Shown here in pieces: positions 31,680 to 40,734 of a DNA stretch of 64,000 nucleotides. The DNA lies in NCBI GenBank assembly GCA_029287235.1, contig JARFRM010000284.1:1-64000 (forward strand), read 5' to 3'. The position numbers were made by a program, and so were the translations under genes. The stretch is from Thermoanaerobaculales bacterium. Lineage in GTDB: Bacteria; Acidobacteriota; Thermoanaerobaculia; Thermoanaerobaculales; Sulfomarinibacteraceae. The notes under the pieces were generated by a model. It did not search any database. It was not told the DNA's origin and worked only from the letters and a program-made list of their open reading frames with translations. How positions within the stretch are numbered: the first letter of the stretch is position 1; every line of letters begins with the position of its first letter.

Positions 31680-32777
31680 TCAGGCCACCGGCGCTTCAGA
31701 ATCGTTGCCGGGAGCCGCCAGGAGGGCCCCACCGGTGTCGAAAGCGAAAATGCGCCGGGGCTCCACGTAGATGCCGATCGGATCGTCGACGCCACGAGGG
31801 TGAACGCCATCCTGCAGGGACACCCATGGGGCTCCCGCGTACTCGAAGTGGACCGAGGTTTCCGACCCGCTGATCTCCGCAAGACCGACCCGCGCGCCGA
31901 TTTCGATCTCCGCTGTTCCGCTCGACATCGTCCGCACATGGTGGGGGCGAACCCCGAAGACATAGGGACCATCGGACAGCGTAAGGAGGTGTTCCGGCAC
32001 CTCCACGGGGTCGGCAGTCCCCAACCGCAGGGTGGCGTCCCCGATGGTTCCTTCCACCATATTCATTGGGGGATCACCCACGAGTCTGGCGGTCCGCACA
32101 CTCTCGGGACGCCGGTAGACTTCGGCAGCGAGGCCCTGCTGGAGGATCCGTCCCTGGTCGACGATGATGGTGTTGCCGCCCAGGGCAAGGGCTTCCTGCG
32201 GCTCGGCGGTAGCATAGACGACGATGGCGCCCGAATCGGCCAGGGGGTTTCGAAGCTCGATCCGCAGCTCTTCGCGGAGCTTGAAATCCAGGTTGACCAG
32301 GGGTTCGTCCAGGAGCAGGAGATCCGCCTCCTTGACCAGCGCGCGAGCCAGGGCGACACGCTGCTGCTGTCCCCCGGAGAGCTCGGCGGGCAGGCGGTCG
32401 AGATAGTCCTCGAGGTGCATCATCTCCGCGACTCTGCCCACCCTCTGCCGGATTTCCTCGAGGTCGACCCCGGCAACTTCGAGGGGCGAGGCCATGTTCT
32501 TGTAGACCGTGAAGTTGGGGTAATTGATGAACTGCTGGTAGACCATGGCGACGTTGCGGCGGCGAACCGCAACCGTCGTCACATCCCGGCCCCCCATCAG
32601 GATCCGGCCGCTCGAAGGTCGATCCAGACCCGCCATCAACCGCAGCATAGTAGTCTTGCCCGCGCCGGTCCGGCCCAGGAGCGTGTTGAAGCTCCCGGAT
32701 TCGAGGCGGAGATTCATCGACTGAATGTGGACCTCGTCGCCGACGATCTTGCTGATGTTGTCGAAAACCAGGGACAT
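31680..32777 (-). CDS. glpS: ABC transporter ATP-binding protein (GlpS-like)
   Basis: GRTGAGKTTMLRLMAG, LSGGQQQRVALARAL, LLLDEPLVNLD. Confidence 0.82.
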   Translation of the reverse strand: MSLVFDNISKIVGDEVHIQSMNLRLESGSFNTLLGRTGAGKTTMLRLMAGLDRPSSGRILMGGRDVTTVAVRRRNVAMVYQQFINYPNFTVYKNMASPLEVAGVDLEEIRQRVGRVAEMMHLEDYLDRLPAELSGGQQQRVALARALVKEADLLLLDEPLVNLDFKLREELRIELRNPLADSGAIVVYATAEPQEALALGGNTIIVDQGRILQQGLAAEVYRRPESVRTARLVGDPPMNMVEGTIGDATLRLGTADPVEVPEHLLTLSDGPYVFGVRPHHVRTMSSGTAEIEIGARVGLAEISGSETSVHFEYAGAPWVSLQDGVHPRGVDDPIGIYVEPRRIFAFDTGGALLAAPGNDSEAPVA

Positions 32778-32881
32778 ACCGTTCTTTCGGGGCGGACAAT
32801 CAGGATCGACCCGTTGGGTTGTCGCCATGATACAACGCCGAGAACCGTTTTCCGGGTCGCCCGTATTATCTGGGAGGAGAC

Positions 32882-33124
32882 GTGATGATCAAGACGCTGC
32901 GCGCGCTGAAGTTCCTTGTTGTCGGGCCCATGATTCTGGTCCTGCTCTTCGTCATCAATTGGATGACCTCACCCGGTGACTGGTGGGTCCAGTGGGCGGC
33001 GCTGGGCATCGGTATCGCCTGGGTCATCAGTCTGTTCAGGGTGATCTTCGCCATCGTCGTCGCGGGTGGATTGGCCGCGCTCATCGTCGGGCTGAAAAAC
33101 CGGGCGACGCCGATGAGGTTCTGA
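32882..33124 (+). CDS. Small membrane protein, hypothetical
   Basis: Two hydrophobic segments, SD GGGAGGAG upstream. Confidence 0.6.
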   Translation: MMIKTLRALKFLVVGPMILVLLFVINWMTSPGDWWVQWAALGIGIAWVISLFRVIFAIVVAGGLAALIVGLKNRATPMRF

Positions 33125-33349
33125 GGACGCCATCGCACGGAGAAACCGCAGATAGCGCAGATGGACGCAGATTCCATCGCAACGTCCCAACCACGAAGAC
33201 ACAGAGGCTCGAAGCCGAGGAATCGTGACGAGAACTAGAGAAACCAGAGGCGTGGCGCTGCAAAGGCATCGCAATTGAGAGAGGGTGAGGCGTGGATTGA
33301 TGGTCGTCTGACTTCGTGGTGACATCCTGCCTACTGGAAGGTATCTGAA

Positions 33350-33379
33350 GGGCAGGCTGGAAGCCCGCCCCACAATCCA
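33350..33379. repeat. Dispersed element GGGCAGGCTGGAAGCC-CG-CCCCACAATCC (copy 2)
   Basis: Matches copy at 28542. Confidence 0.75.
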
Positions 33380-33412
33380 TCGCAGGTCTTGAACTTGGAC
33401 GAATCAGTCGGT

Positions 33413-33649
33413 GGCCCGCCCCACACTTCATTCCGGGTCGTCGAACTCGAGGAGCAGGCATTATCAACCTGGAATCTCGATCACGAGCAAATGGGCGTGG
33501 GCGGCGACACATCGTGGGGCCGCCCCGTGCACGAGGAGTACACCATCCCTGCCGAGTCGCAGCGCTACCGGTTCAGACTCATCCCCTACGACGGAACGGA
33601 CAGCTGGGCCGCGAAGATCGTGGAGTCATATCGGGTCACATCGCCATAA
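33413..33649 (+). pseudogene. C-terminal fragment of a GH2 beta-galactosidase (LacZ small-chain domain)
   Basis: WNLDHEQMGVGGDTSWGRPVHEEYTIPAESQRYRFRLIP resembles LacZ C-terminal domain; the rest of the gene is absent. Confidence 0.65.
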
Positions 33650-33664
33650 CCACCGCCACGGCGA

Positions 33665-36451
33665 TCAATCGCCGGCGGTCAGCTCCCGGACTTCGTCGAA
33701 CCAGCGGGTGATGACCTCGACATTACCGCGAGGCGGGTTCTTGATCATCACGAAGTACTCGCCGCTGGGGTGGATGTCGTACTGCCGCGACCACCGGTAG
33801 TGCACGTACTCGCCCTCGAAAAGCTCCTCGCGACCGGTCACCCGGAATCTCGGTTCGGTTTCGATGGTCACAGCGATCATCCGGCTGCTCTGGAAATAGT
33901 AGAGCGTCCTGCCGTCGGGGGCCCACGTGGGTGAGTGCCCACCCTTCATGGAGATCTTGTAGCGCGCCTCGGGCACCGGGAAGGCCGTCACGAAGATTTC
34001 GTCGATGCCCGAGTAGTTGGAGACATAGGCCAGCCACTTGCCGTCGGCCGAGACCACCGGCGCCAGCTCGTCATCCGGGCCTTCGAGCAGCGAAGCGAGG
34101 GTTGAAGGATCATCGGGGTCGTGCCACACCCGGAGATCCATCCCCTTGCCCGGGATCTCCTCACGAATCACGACGGGACCCTGACCGGTCCAATCCCCGG
34201 CGCGGAGGTTGTTCTCGAGATCGAGAACGAGCTCCTCGGGCCGGCTGAGATCCACCGGTCTCCGGTAAATGTCGAAGGTCTTGTTGCGGGTGGACCCGAA
34301 GAGCACCTCGCGTCCGTCTGGGCTCCACTGGGGATAGAAGCCCTCCTCGGTCATCAGCGTCGGCGTCTGGGTGTCGAGATCAAACATCCAGATGGCGCCG
34401 CTATCCACCGAGAGCATGAGGCGGCGCCCGTCCGGAGAGATTCGCGGATCATTGAGACTGGCGAAAGGAAGACCCTCGGGCGCAAGCTCCTCGACCTTGC
34501 CGTTGACGTTGACGGCGACCAGGGCCTGGGTCTCGCCCCGAGAGTTGGGAAGATAGACCACGGTGCCGTTGTCGGCAACGTCCGCCTGGACATTGCCCTG
34601 ATCGACCCACGCCCGGTCGAGGACAGGGGCGGATTGGCCCGTGATCCGCATCTCATCTATGTCGAACGGCGCGACAAAGACCCGGGCAGCCTGAGCGAAG
34701 AGCACGTGTCCGGTGGGCAGATAGCGGGGGCTGCTCCCCTGCATCTCGAGCGATGTGATTTCCTTGCTCTGCAGGTCGAAAATAAAGAGCTCACCCGAAT
34801 CACCGAGGCCGACCCGAGAGCTGCACAGCAGCGCGTTCGTGCCGGGGATCGCGAACGGCTCGCCAAAGCCCCGGCTTTGGCCGAGATCGTTCTCTAACAA
34901 CCGCTCGGACTCGCCACCGTCTTCGGAGATCCTCCAGATCTCACCCTGGTGGGCGTAGTAGATCCACCCGTCGTCGGCCCAGTCGATCCCGTCCGGTGAA
35001 GACGGAAACTGAGTCAGGAAAACCGACGGCCCCCCCGTGGATCGTACTTTCTGGAGACCGGCGGCGTCGACGAACGCGATCCAGCGGTCGTCGGGCGAGA
35101 AGATCGGGGATCGCCCGTTCACCGTGCCCTCGATGCCCTTGGCCTTGAAATCATCCATGTGACGGATGTGGAGCATGTCCTCGGCGCCGGACCCTCCCCG
35201 GGTTACGACGCTGCGCCCGTCCGATGAAATGGCCACCGCCCTTCCGTCACCCTGTCTCGTGTTGCCGCTGTTGGGAACTTCGAGGGCGAATCGGCGAACC
35301 GGTTCTGCGGATGGCGCCACGCCCTCCGAACCGGTGAAGAAACCCACGGCGGCGAGAAAAGCGGCCGCCGCTGCGACCAGCCACGGCAGGCGTCTCGCCA
35401 CAGATGGCGTCTGGACCGCCCCCTCGGTCGGTTCCGCCGAACGCTCGTCGGGCGCATTGATGGCGTCATCCAGCGCGATCCTCGCTTCCCCGATGTCGCG
35501 CAGACGGCGCATCCGATCGCGCTCGAGGCATCGCCCGACCAACCGTCGCACCGAGCCGGGGACCTCGTCGGGGTAGGAACCGACATCAATCGGAGCGCGC
35601 AGCACATCGGCCAACGTGTGCGAAATGGTTTCGCCGTCGAAGAGACGCTTACCGGTGATCATCTCGTGAAGGATCACGCCAAAGGACCAGATGTCGCAGC
35701 GGCGGTCGGTGGGCTGGCCGGATGCCTGCTCTGGGCTCATATAGGCCGCGGTGCCCAGGATCAGCCCGGTCATGGTTCCCGCCGACGTGATGGTCTGAGA
35801 GTGTTCGGTGTCGTCGTCCGGGGCGGGCTCGAAGGCCTTGGCGAGGCCGAAATCGAGGACCTTGGCGTTGCCGTCGGTGGTCAGCCGCACGTTGGCGGGT
35901 TTGAGATCGCGGTGGATCACACCCCTCTCGTGGGCGGCCTCGAGGGCCTCCGCGATCTGCAGGGCGAGGGGAAGCGCTTCGGCGATCGGGATTGGTCCGC
36001 GGCCGATCCGGTCGGAGAGGTCCTCACCTTCGACGAGCTCCATGACGAGGAAGGTCACGGCGGAGCCTGAGGGCTTGGGGTCTTGAGGTCTTGAGCTCTT
36101 GAGGTCTTGAGGTCCTGAGGGGTTGAGGGTTTGAGGGCCTGAGGGCTCGAGGACCTGACCCGCTCCCACTGCCGACTCGATCGTCTCCAAACCGTACAAG
36201 TGCGCGATATTGGGGTGATTCAGGCTCGCAAGGACCTTGGCCTCGCGTTCGAACCGGGCCAATCGCTCCGGATCGGCGGCGAAGGCGTCTGGGAGGATTT
36301 TGAGCGCCACCTCGCGTTCGAGCCTGGAGTCCCGGGCGCGCCAGACCTCGCCCATCCCTCCCTCGCCGAGACGGGCCTTGATCTCGAATTGTGAAAGTGT
36401 CTTTCCGATCATCTCGTGTACATCGCCTTCCGGGATCTTCACAGCTTTCAC
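33665..36451 (-). CDS. Ser/Thr protein kinase with TM and C-terminal TolB/WD40-like beta-propeller
   Basis: LGEGGMGEVWRARD, HRDLKPANVRL, DFGLAKAF, TM VAAAAAFLAAVGFF, repeats such as SPDGREVLFGS. Confidence 0.9.
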   Translation of the reverse strand: MKAVKIPEGDVHEMIGKTLSQFEIKARLGEGGMGEVWRARDSRLEREVALKILPDAFAADPERLARFEREAKVLASLNHPNIAHLYGLETIESAVGAGQVLEPSGPQTLNPSGPQDLKSSRPQDPKPSGSAVTFLVMELVEGEDLSDRIGRGPIPIAEALPLALQIAEALEAAHERGVIHRDLKPANVRLTTDGNAKVLDFGLAKAFEPAPDDDTEHSQTITSAGTMTGLILGTAAYMSPEQASGQPTDRRCDIWSFGVILHEMITGKRLFDGETISHTLADVLRAPIDVGSYPDEVPGSVRRLVGRCLERDRMRRLRDIGEARIALDDAINAPDERSAEPTEGAVQTPSVARRLPWLVAAAAAFLAAVGFFTGSEGVAPSAEPVRRFALEVPNSGNTRQGDGRAVAISSDGRSVVTRGGSGAEDMLHIRHMDDFKAKGIEGTVNGRSPIFSPDDRWIAFVDAAGLQKVRSTGGPSVFLTQFPSSPDGIDWADDGWIYYAHQGEIWRISEDGGESERLLENDLGQSRGFGEPFAIPGTNALLCSSRVGLGDSGELFIFDLQSKEITSLEMQGSSPRYLPTGHVLFAQAARVFVAPFDIDEMRITGQSAPVLDRAWVDQGNVQADVADNGTVVYLPNSRGETQALVAVNVNGKVEELAPEGLPFASLNDPRISPDGRRLMLSVDSGAIWMFDLDTQTPTLMTEEGFYPQWSPDGREVLFGSTRNKTFDIYRRPVDLSRPEELVLDLENNLRAGDWTGQGPVVIREEIPGKGMDLRVWHDPDDPSTLASLLEGPDDELAPVVSADGKWLAYVSNYSGIDEIFVTAFPVPEARYKISMKGGHSPTWAPDGRTLYYFQSSRMIAVTIETEPRFRVTGREELFEGEYVHYRWSRQYDIHPSGEYFVMIKNPPRGNVEVITRWFDEVRELTAGD
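36067..36162 (-). repeat. Octanucleotide array (about 12 imperfect copies of TTGAGGTC on + strand) inside the kinase-domain coding sequence
   Basis: Direct reading; encodes 8-aa period LEPSGPQT/LNPSGPQD/LKSSRPQD/PKPSG. Confidence 0.9.
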
Positions 36452-36669
36452 GGATCAAGGCCGGACGTGGCGCACCGGTCGCGGGTCTGCTCGCCGTTGC
36501 CTCAAACTGAGTCAGTGAATGACCACCTCTCAGGACAACGTAATGAGACAGGATTGCATTTCTTTTGAAGAACATCTCCCGTCGATCAACCCAACCCATG
36601 GCGGATCCAGTCGGTCATATTGCATGAGCATCCCGTTGGAAAAGGAACCTGAATCCGGACGCAAACGCG

Positions 36670-36999
36670 TCAGTGAGGCTCACGGCGGACAATGGCCTCC
36701 TTGATGCCTGCGACCTGTTCCACGGGGATGACGAAGACCACTCCGGTGCCGTGCTCGTCGAGCCGACCTGCGGTATGGATGGCGGCCATGACGGGATCAA
36801 CCAACTCGTCCTCGGTCAGAAAAATCACGACATCGGTCTGGGTCTCGAGGGTCAGGCCGAGGAAGGTCTTCGCTTCGTGAACGCCCGTGCCTCTCCCGGG
36901 GACGATGGTCGCGCCGGAGATTCCGCACTCTTTGGCGGCGTCCACCACAGCATCGGTCACATCCGGTTTCAATGCAGCGATGACGACCTTGAAGTTCAT
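36670..36999 (-). CDS. P-II-like regulatory protein
   Basis: MNFKVVIAALKPDVTDAVVDAAKECGISGATIVPGRGTG, adjacent to DUF1538 genes. Confidence 0.75.
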   Translation of the reverse strand: MNFKVVIAALKPDVTDAVVDAAKECGISGATIVPGRGTGVHEAKTFLGLTLETQTDVVIFLTEDELVDPVMAAIHTAGRLDEHGTGVVFVIPVEQVAGIKEAIVRREPH

Positions 37000-37784
37000 G
37001 GTTTCTTTCCTTTCTCGGCGCGGATGACGAGACGCTTGGCGCGCCAGTCCGCCAGCTGGGCATAACCCATCACGGTGATCATGGGGAACAGACTCGCGAA
37101 CGCGATGAGACCGAAACCGTCCAAGGCCGGGTTTCGCCCGGGAATGGTCGCGGCCAGACCGAGACCGAGGGCGGTGACCAACGGCACTGTCACCGTCGAG
37201 GTTGTCACCCCACCCGAGTCGTAAGCGAGCGGAATGATCGACTTCGGCGCAAAGGCGGTTTGGACGATGACGACCAAGTATCCGACGGCAACGAAGAGCA
37301 CCAGCGAGGTGCCGGTGACGATCCGCAACGCGCCCAGGGTTATGCCGGCCGCAACCCCGACCGCGACCACCAGGCGTAAGCCCCACGGACGGATGGTCCC
37401 GCGCGAGGCTTTGCTCGCCTTGAAGGCGACCGCGATGAGGGCGGGCTCGGCCAGGGTGGTCGAAAATCCGATGATGGCGGCAAAGAGATAGACCCAACCG
37501 TATTTCCACCAGGGCGGCGAATCGGGCACTGTCTCGCCGCCGAAAACAAACTGAGGCGAGGACAGCTGGGCCGCCATGAGTTCGCCGAGGGGAAAGAGCG
37601 CAAGCTCCAGCCCGATGAGGAAGAAGGCGAGCCCGAGCACCACAAGCACCAGACCCGCGAGCAAACGGCGCAGGTGGGGGATCGGCTGGCGCAGGACGAT
37701 GTACTGGAACCCGAGCAGCAGGGCGCTGACCGCGAACACATCGCGTCCGGTGTCGACCAGGGCGGTGGCGAGGCCGTCGATCAT
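36996..37784 (-). CDS. DUF1538 membrane protein
   Basis: STTLAEPALIAVAFKA, YDSGGVTTSTVTVPLVTALGLGLA. Confidence 0.8.
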   Translation of the reverse strand: MIDGLATALVDTGRDVFAVSALLLGFQYIVLRQPIPHLRRLLAGLVLVVLGLAFFLIGLELALFPLGELMAAQLSSPQFVFGGETVPDSPPWWKYGWVYLFAAIIGFSTTLAEPALIAVAFKASKASRGTIRPWGLRLVVAVGVAAGITLGALRIVTGTSLVLFVAVGYLVVIVQTAFAPKSIIPLAYDSGGVTTSTVTVPLVTALGLGLAATIPGRNPALDGFGLIAFASLFPMITVMGYAQLADWRAKRLVIRAEKGKKP

Positions 37785-37806
37785 GGGCGCGGTCCCAGCG
37801 GCGTCA

Positions 37807-38589
37807 TCAGCCCACCCCCGAGGTGCGGACGCCGAACCGGATGATTCCGAAGAGCATGACGAAGATCATCGGCGTCAGCGATGCGAGCGCGATCATCCCG
37901 AAGCCGTCGATCAGCGGATCGCGGCCCCGGATCGATGTCGCCAGCCCGACCCCAAGAGCCGTCACCAACGGAACCGTCACCGTCGACGTCGTCACCCCGC
38001 CGGAATCGAAGGCGATGCCGACGATGGCCTCGGGGGCGACGAAAGTGACGGCCACCACGATCACGTAGCCGCCGATGATGAGCCACTGGATCGGCCAGCC
38101 ACGGAGGATGCGAAAGATACCGAGGACGATGGCCGCGCCAACCGACAGTGCCACCGTAAGTCGGAGCTGGAGGGCGTAGGCCGACCGCACGGCGTCGTCG
38201 GAAGAGATGTAGCCGGCATCGGACGCCACACCGGCCGCCTCCCCGGCGATGGCGATGAGGGCGGGCTCAGCCACGGTGGTCGAGAAACCGAGGAGAAAGC
38301 CGAAGACGAGGAGCCACGCGAGACTGCCCTTCTTCGCGAACGCGTAGGCCATGGCCTCGCCGATCGGAAACAGCCCCATCTCCAATCCCTGAACAAAGAG
38401 CATCAGACCGAATACGACGAAGAACGCCCCGAGGAGAAGCTCTCCCACGTTGGGGAAAGGCTGACGCAGGACGAGGGTCTGGAATCCCACGACCACGACG
38501 ACGATCGGCAGCAGGTCGCGCACCGCCTCCCAAAAACGGTGAGCCAGCATCCGCGCCATTGGCGCAACGAAGTCGAGTCGTCGAAGCAC
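37807..38589 (-). CDS. DUF1538 membrane protein (paralog)
   Basis: GFSTTVAEPALIAIAGEA, FDSGGVTTSTVTVPLVTALGVGLA. Confidence 0.8.
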   Translation of the reverse strand: MLRRLDFVAPMARMLAHRFWEAVRDLLPIVVVVVGFQTLVLRQPFPNVGELLLGAFFVVFGLMLFVQGLEMGLFPIGEAMAYAFAKKGSLAWLLVFGFLLGFSTTVAEPALIAIAGEAAGVASDAGYISSDDAVRSAYALQLRLTVALSVGAAIVLGIFRILRGWPIQWLIIGGYVIVVAVTFVAPEAIVGIAFDSGGVTTSTVTVPLVTALGVGLATSIRGRDPLIDGFGMIALASLTPMIFVMLFGIIRFGVRTSGVG

Positions 38590-38812
38590 GGTCTGAAATC
38601 ACTCCAACAGCTGCAGATCGGCACCGGAACCGGTGGGTCCGGACAACGGGGAGGTTAGCACGTTTCGAATCTCGGGAAGTCGGTCTCGAAACCGATCTAT
38701 CCGGTCGGCGCCCCACTGCAGCAGATCCTCCAGGGAAACTGAACCGCTCCAGTTGCCTTTTCGCTCGAAAGCCCCTATTTTCTATGGACAAGGATCTCGG
38801 AAAGAGGGCCAA

Positions 38813-40501
38813 ATGATGAGACTAATTATCTTCGCGCTTGCTTTTTCCTGTCTTGTGCCCCCCGCCTCGGCTGCGACCTTTGCTTGGTTGCACCTGATCA
38901 ATGAGAACTTCGTGGCCCTTGGCGAAGAAATCGACTACCACATCGTCGTTGTCGCCGGAACGGCTACCGCCGACAACACATCGATTGTCGATCCACTCCC
39001 ACTCGGTCTGGAGATGGTTCCCGGGAGCCTCGTCTGTTACATGCCGGCGGGATCCGGAGACTGCAGCTACGATGCCCCGACCCGCACCGTGAGCTGGACC
39101 GGAAACCTCGTCGCCTATGACGCGGTTGATGTCCAGTTCACAGCGACCACCACCGGTCTCGCCGGACCCGGGTATGTCACCAACGCCGTGACAACCTCGG
39201 CTGACGGCTACACCACCGAAGTGGAGGAGCACACGACCGTTTTCTTTAGCGAGGACGAGTGGCCGATTCTCGGTGACGTCATCCCGTTGGCGACCAGCGA
39301 CCCGAATTATCTGATGCGCTATGCGAAGGGCGTGGCGTGGAACCCGGTCTCTGAGACGTTTGTGGCCGCATGGAATCGAGTTGACCAGAACACGACCCAG
39401 GAGGTCGTGGTCTTGCGAACCGTAGACACCACCGGCGTACTCGGTCAGATCCGCCAGGTCAACGAGGTTCAGGTGGCTGGAGAGATGCCCGAGGCGGCCG
39501 AGGTGGCCTGCTCGAGCACTACTGCCAACTGCCTCGTGGCATGGCAAGAGTCCCAGCCGCCGGACTGGTACTACGGCGTCCGTGCCCGACTGATCAACGG
39601 CGATGGAGTTCCGGTGGGGAGCGAGTTCATCATCGCCGAAAACTACGGCGTGAATCGAAGAGATGTCCATGCGGCCTACAACCCGGTCCGCGACGAGTAC
39701 CTCGTCGTGTATGTCAACTACTGGGACGGCGGCGTCGTCGATGTGGCGGTAACCAGGGTGCGGGCGTCTGACGGCGCCCCGCTGGGCTCTGCCGTCATCG
39801 CCACCGGAAGCGACGGCGACCGGGACGGGATTCGGCTCGCCCACCTGACGGGCCGGGACCAGTATCTGCTGGTCTACGATTTCGAGGACCCCGCCGAAAA
39901 CGAAGAGGTCCGCGCCAAGTTGGCGCCCGGCGATCTCAGCGGGGTCGGCGCCGCTCCCGAACTGATTCTCGCCTCCGGATCGGGCGATCACAGGGCCCCC
40001 GCTGCGGCAGCTGAAGGTGACGAATATCTCGTCGCATGGACCTACTACGACGACAATTGGCCAAACCTGACAACCGAGATTCGAGCCCGACGATTTGCCG
40101 GTGACGGCACACCGTTGGGACCGGCGGGCGGTTTCCTGGTCGACGAGTTCCAGGGGGCAAGAGGGATTCAGACCAGACAGGTGCGGTTCGCGGGGGAGCA
40201 GGGCTTCCTGATCGGTTGGTACTACAACGATCCCAGTTGCCCGACCGGAGGCGACCTGCACGGTCGCTTCGTCGAGTTCGGCGCCGATCAGGCCGCCTAT
40301 CTCGAGTTTCCCACCGTCGCGACCGACAACTCGGACCAACCGGGCTACTTCGCCTGCGCTGGTTCCGGCCAGTGCATGATCCTCACCGACGACAACGACG
40401 GCGTCGATGTGCACTTCGCCACGGCGTGGCGTACCCATACCGACGGTTTCGAGGACGGGGGCTTCGGCGGCTGGAGCGTGGTCGTCGGCAATATCCCCTA
40501 A
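38813..40501 (+). CDS. Secreted protein with DUF11-like N-terminal domain and C-terminal DGFEDG..WS tail
   Basis: Signal peptide MMRLIIFALAFSCLVPPASAA; VDPLPLGLEMVPGS; C-terminus TDGFEDGGFGGWSVVVGNIP. Confidence 0.75.
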   Translation: MMRLIIFALAFSCLVPPASAATFAWLHLINENFVALGEEIDYHIVVVAGTATADNTSIVDPLPLGLEMVPGSLVCYMPAGSGDCSYDAPTRTVSWTGNLVAYDAVDVQFTATTTGLAGPGYVTNAVTTSADGYTTEVEEHTTVFFSEDEWPILGDVIPLATSDPNYLMRYAKGVAWNPVSETFVAAWNRVDQNTTQEVVVLRTVDTTGVLGQIRQVNEVQVAGEMPEAAEVACSSTTANCLVAWQESQPPDWYYGVRARLINGDGVPVGSEFIIAENYGVNRRDVHAAYNPVRDEYLVVYVNYWDGGVVDVAVTRVRASDGAPLGSAVIATGSDGDRDGIRLAHLTGRDQYLLVYDFEDPAENEEVRAKLAPGDLSGVGAAPELILASGSGDHRAPAAAAEGDEYLVAWTYYDDNWPNLTTEIRARRFAGDGTPLGPAGGFLVDEFQGARGIQTRQVRFAGEQGFLIGWYYNDPSCPTGGDLHGRFVEFGADQAAYLEFPTVATDNSDQPGYFACAGSGQCMILTDDNDGVDVHFATAWRTHTDGFEDGGFGGWSVVVGNIP

Positions 40502-40734
40502 CCCGGACCCTCACCAGGTTTCGCGGCGAGGGCAACGAGGCGCTGTGGCCAGGCGGGTTTTCTCAGCTCGGGGCGCGGCCTGTACCTTGCGGTACGTTCG
40601 CCGGCACCGCTGGGTGGCATGCGTCTCTCAGTGCGCCTCTATGCCTCTGTGGTTCGACCGATCGTGCATGTTCACGGGAAGGATCAAACCCTCCCCTACA
40701 AAAAAACTGCAACGGCAGGGTTGATCTCCAGCCG

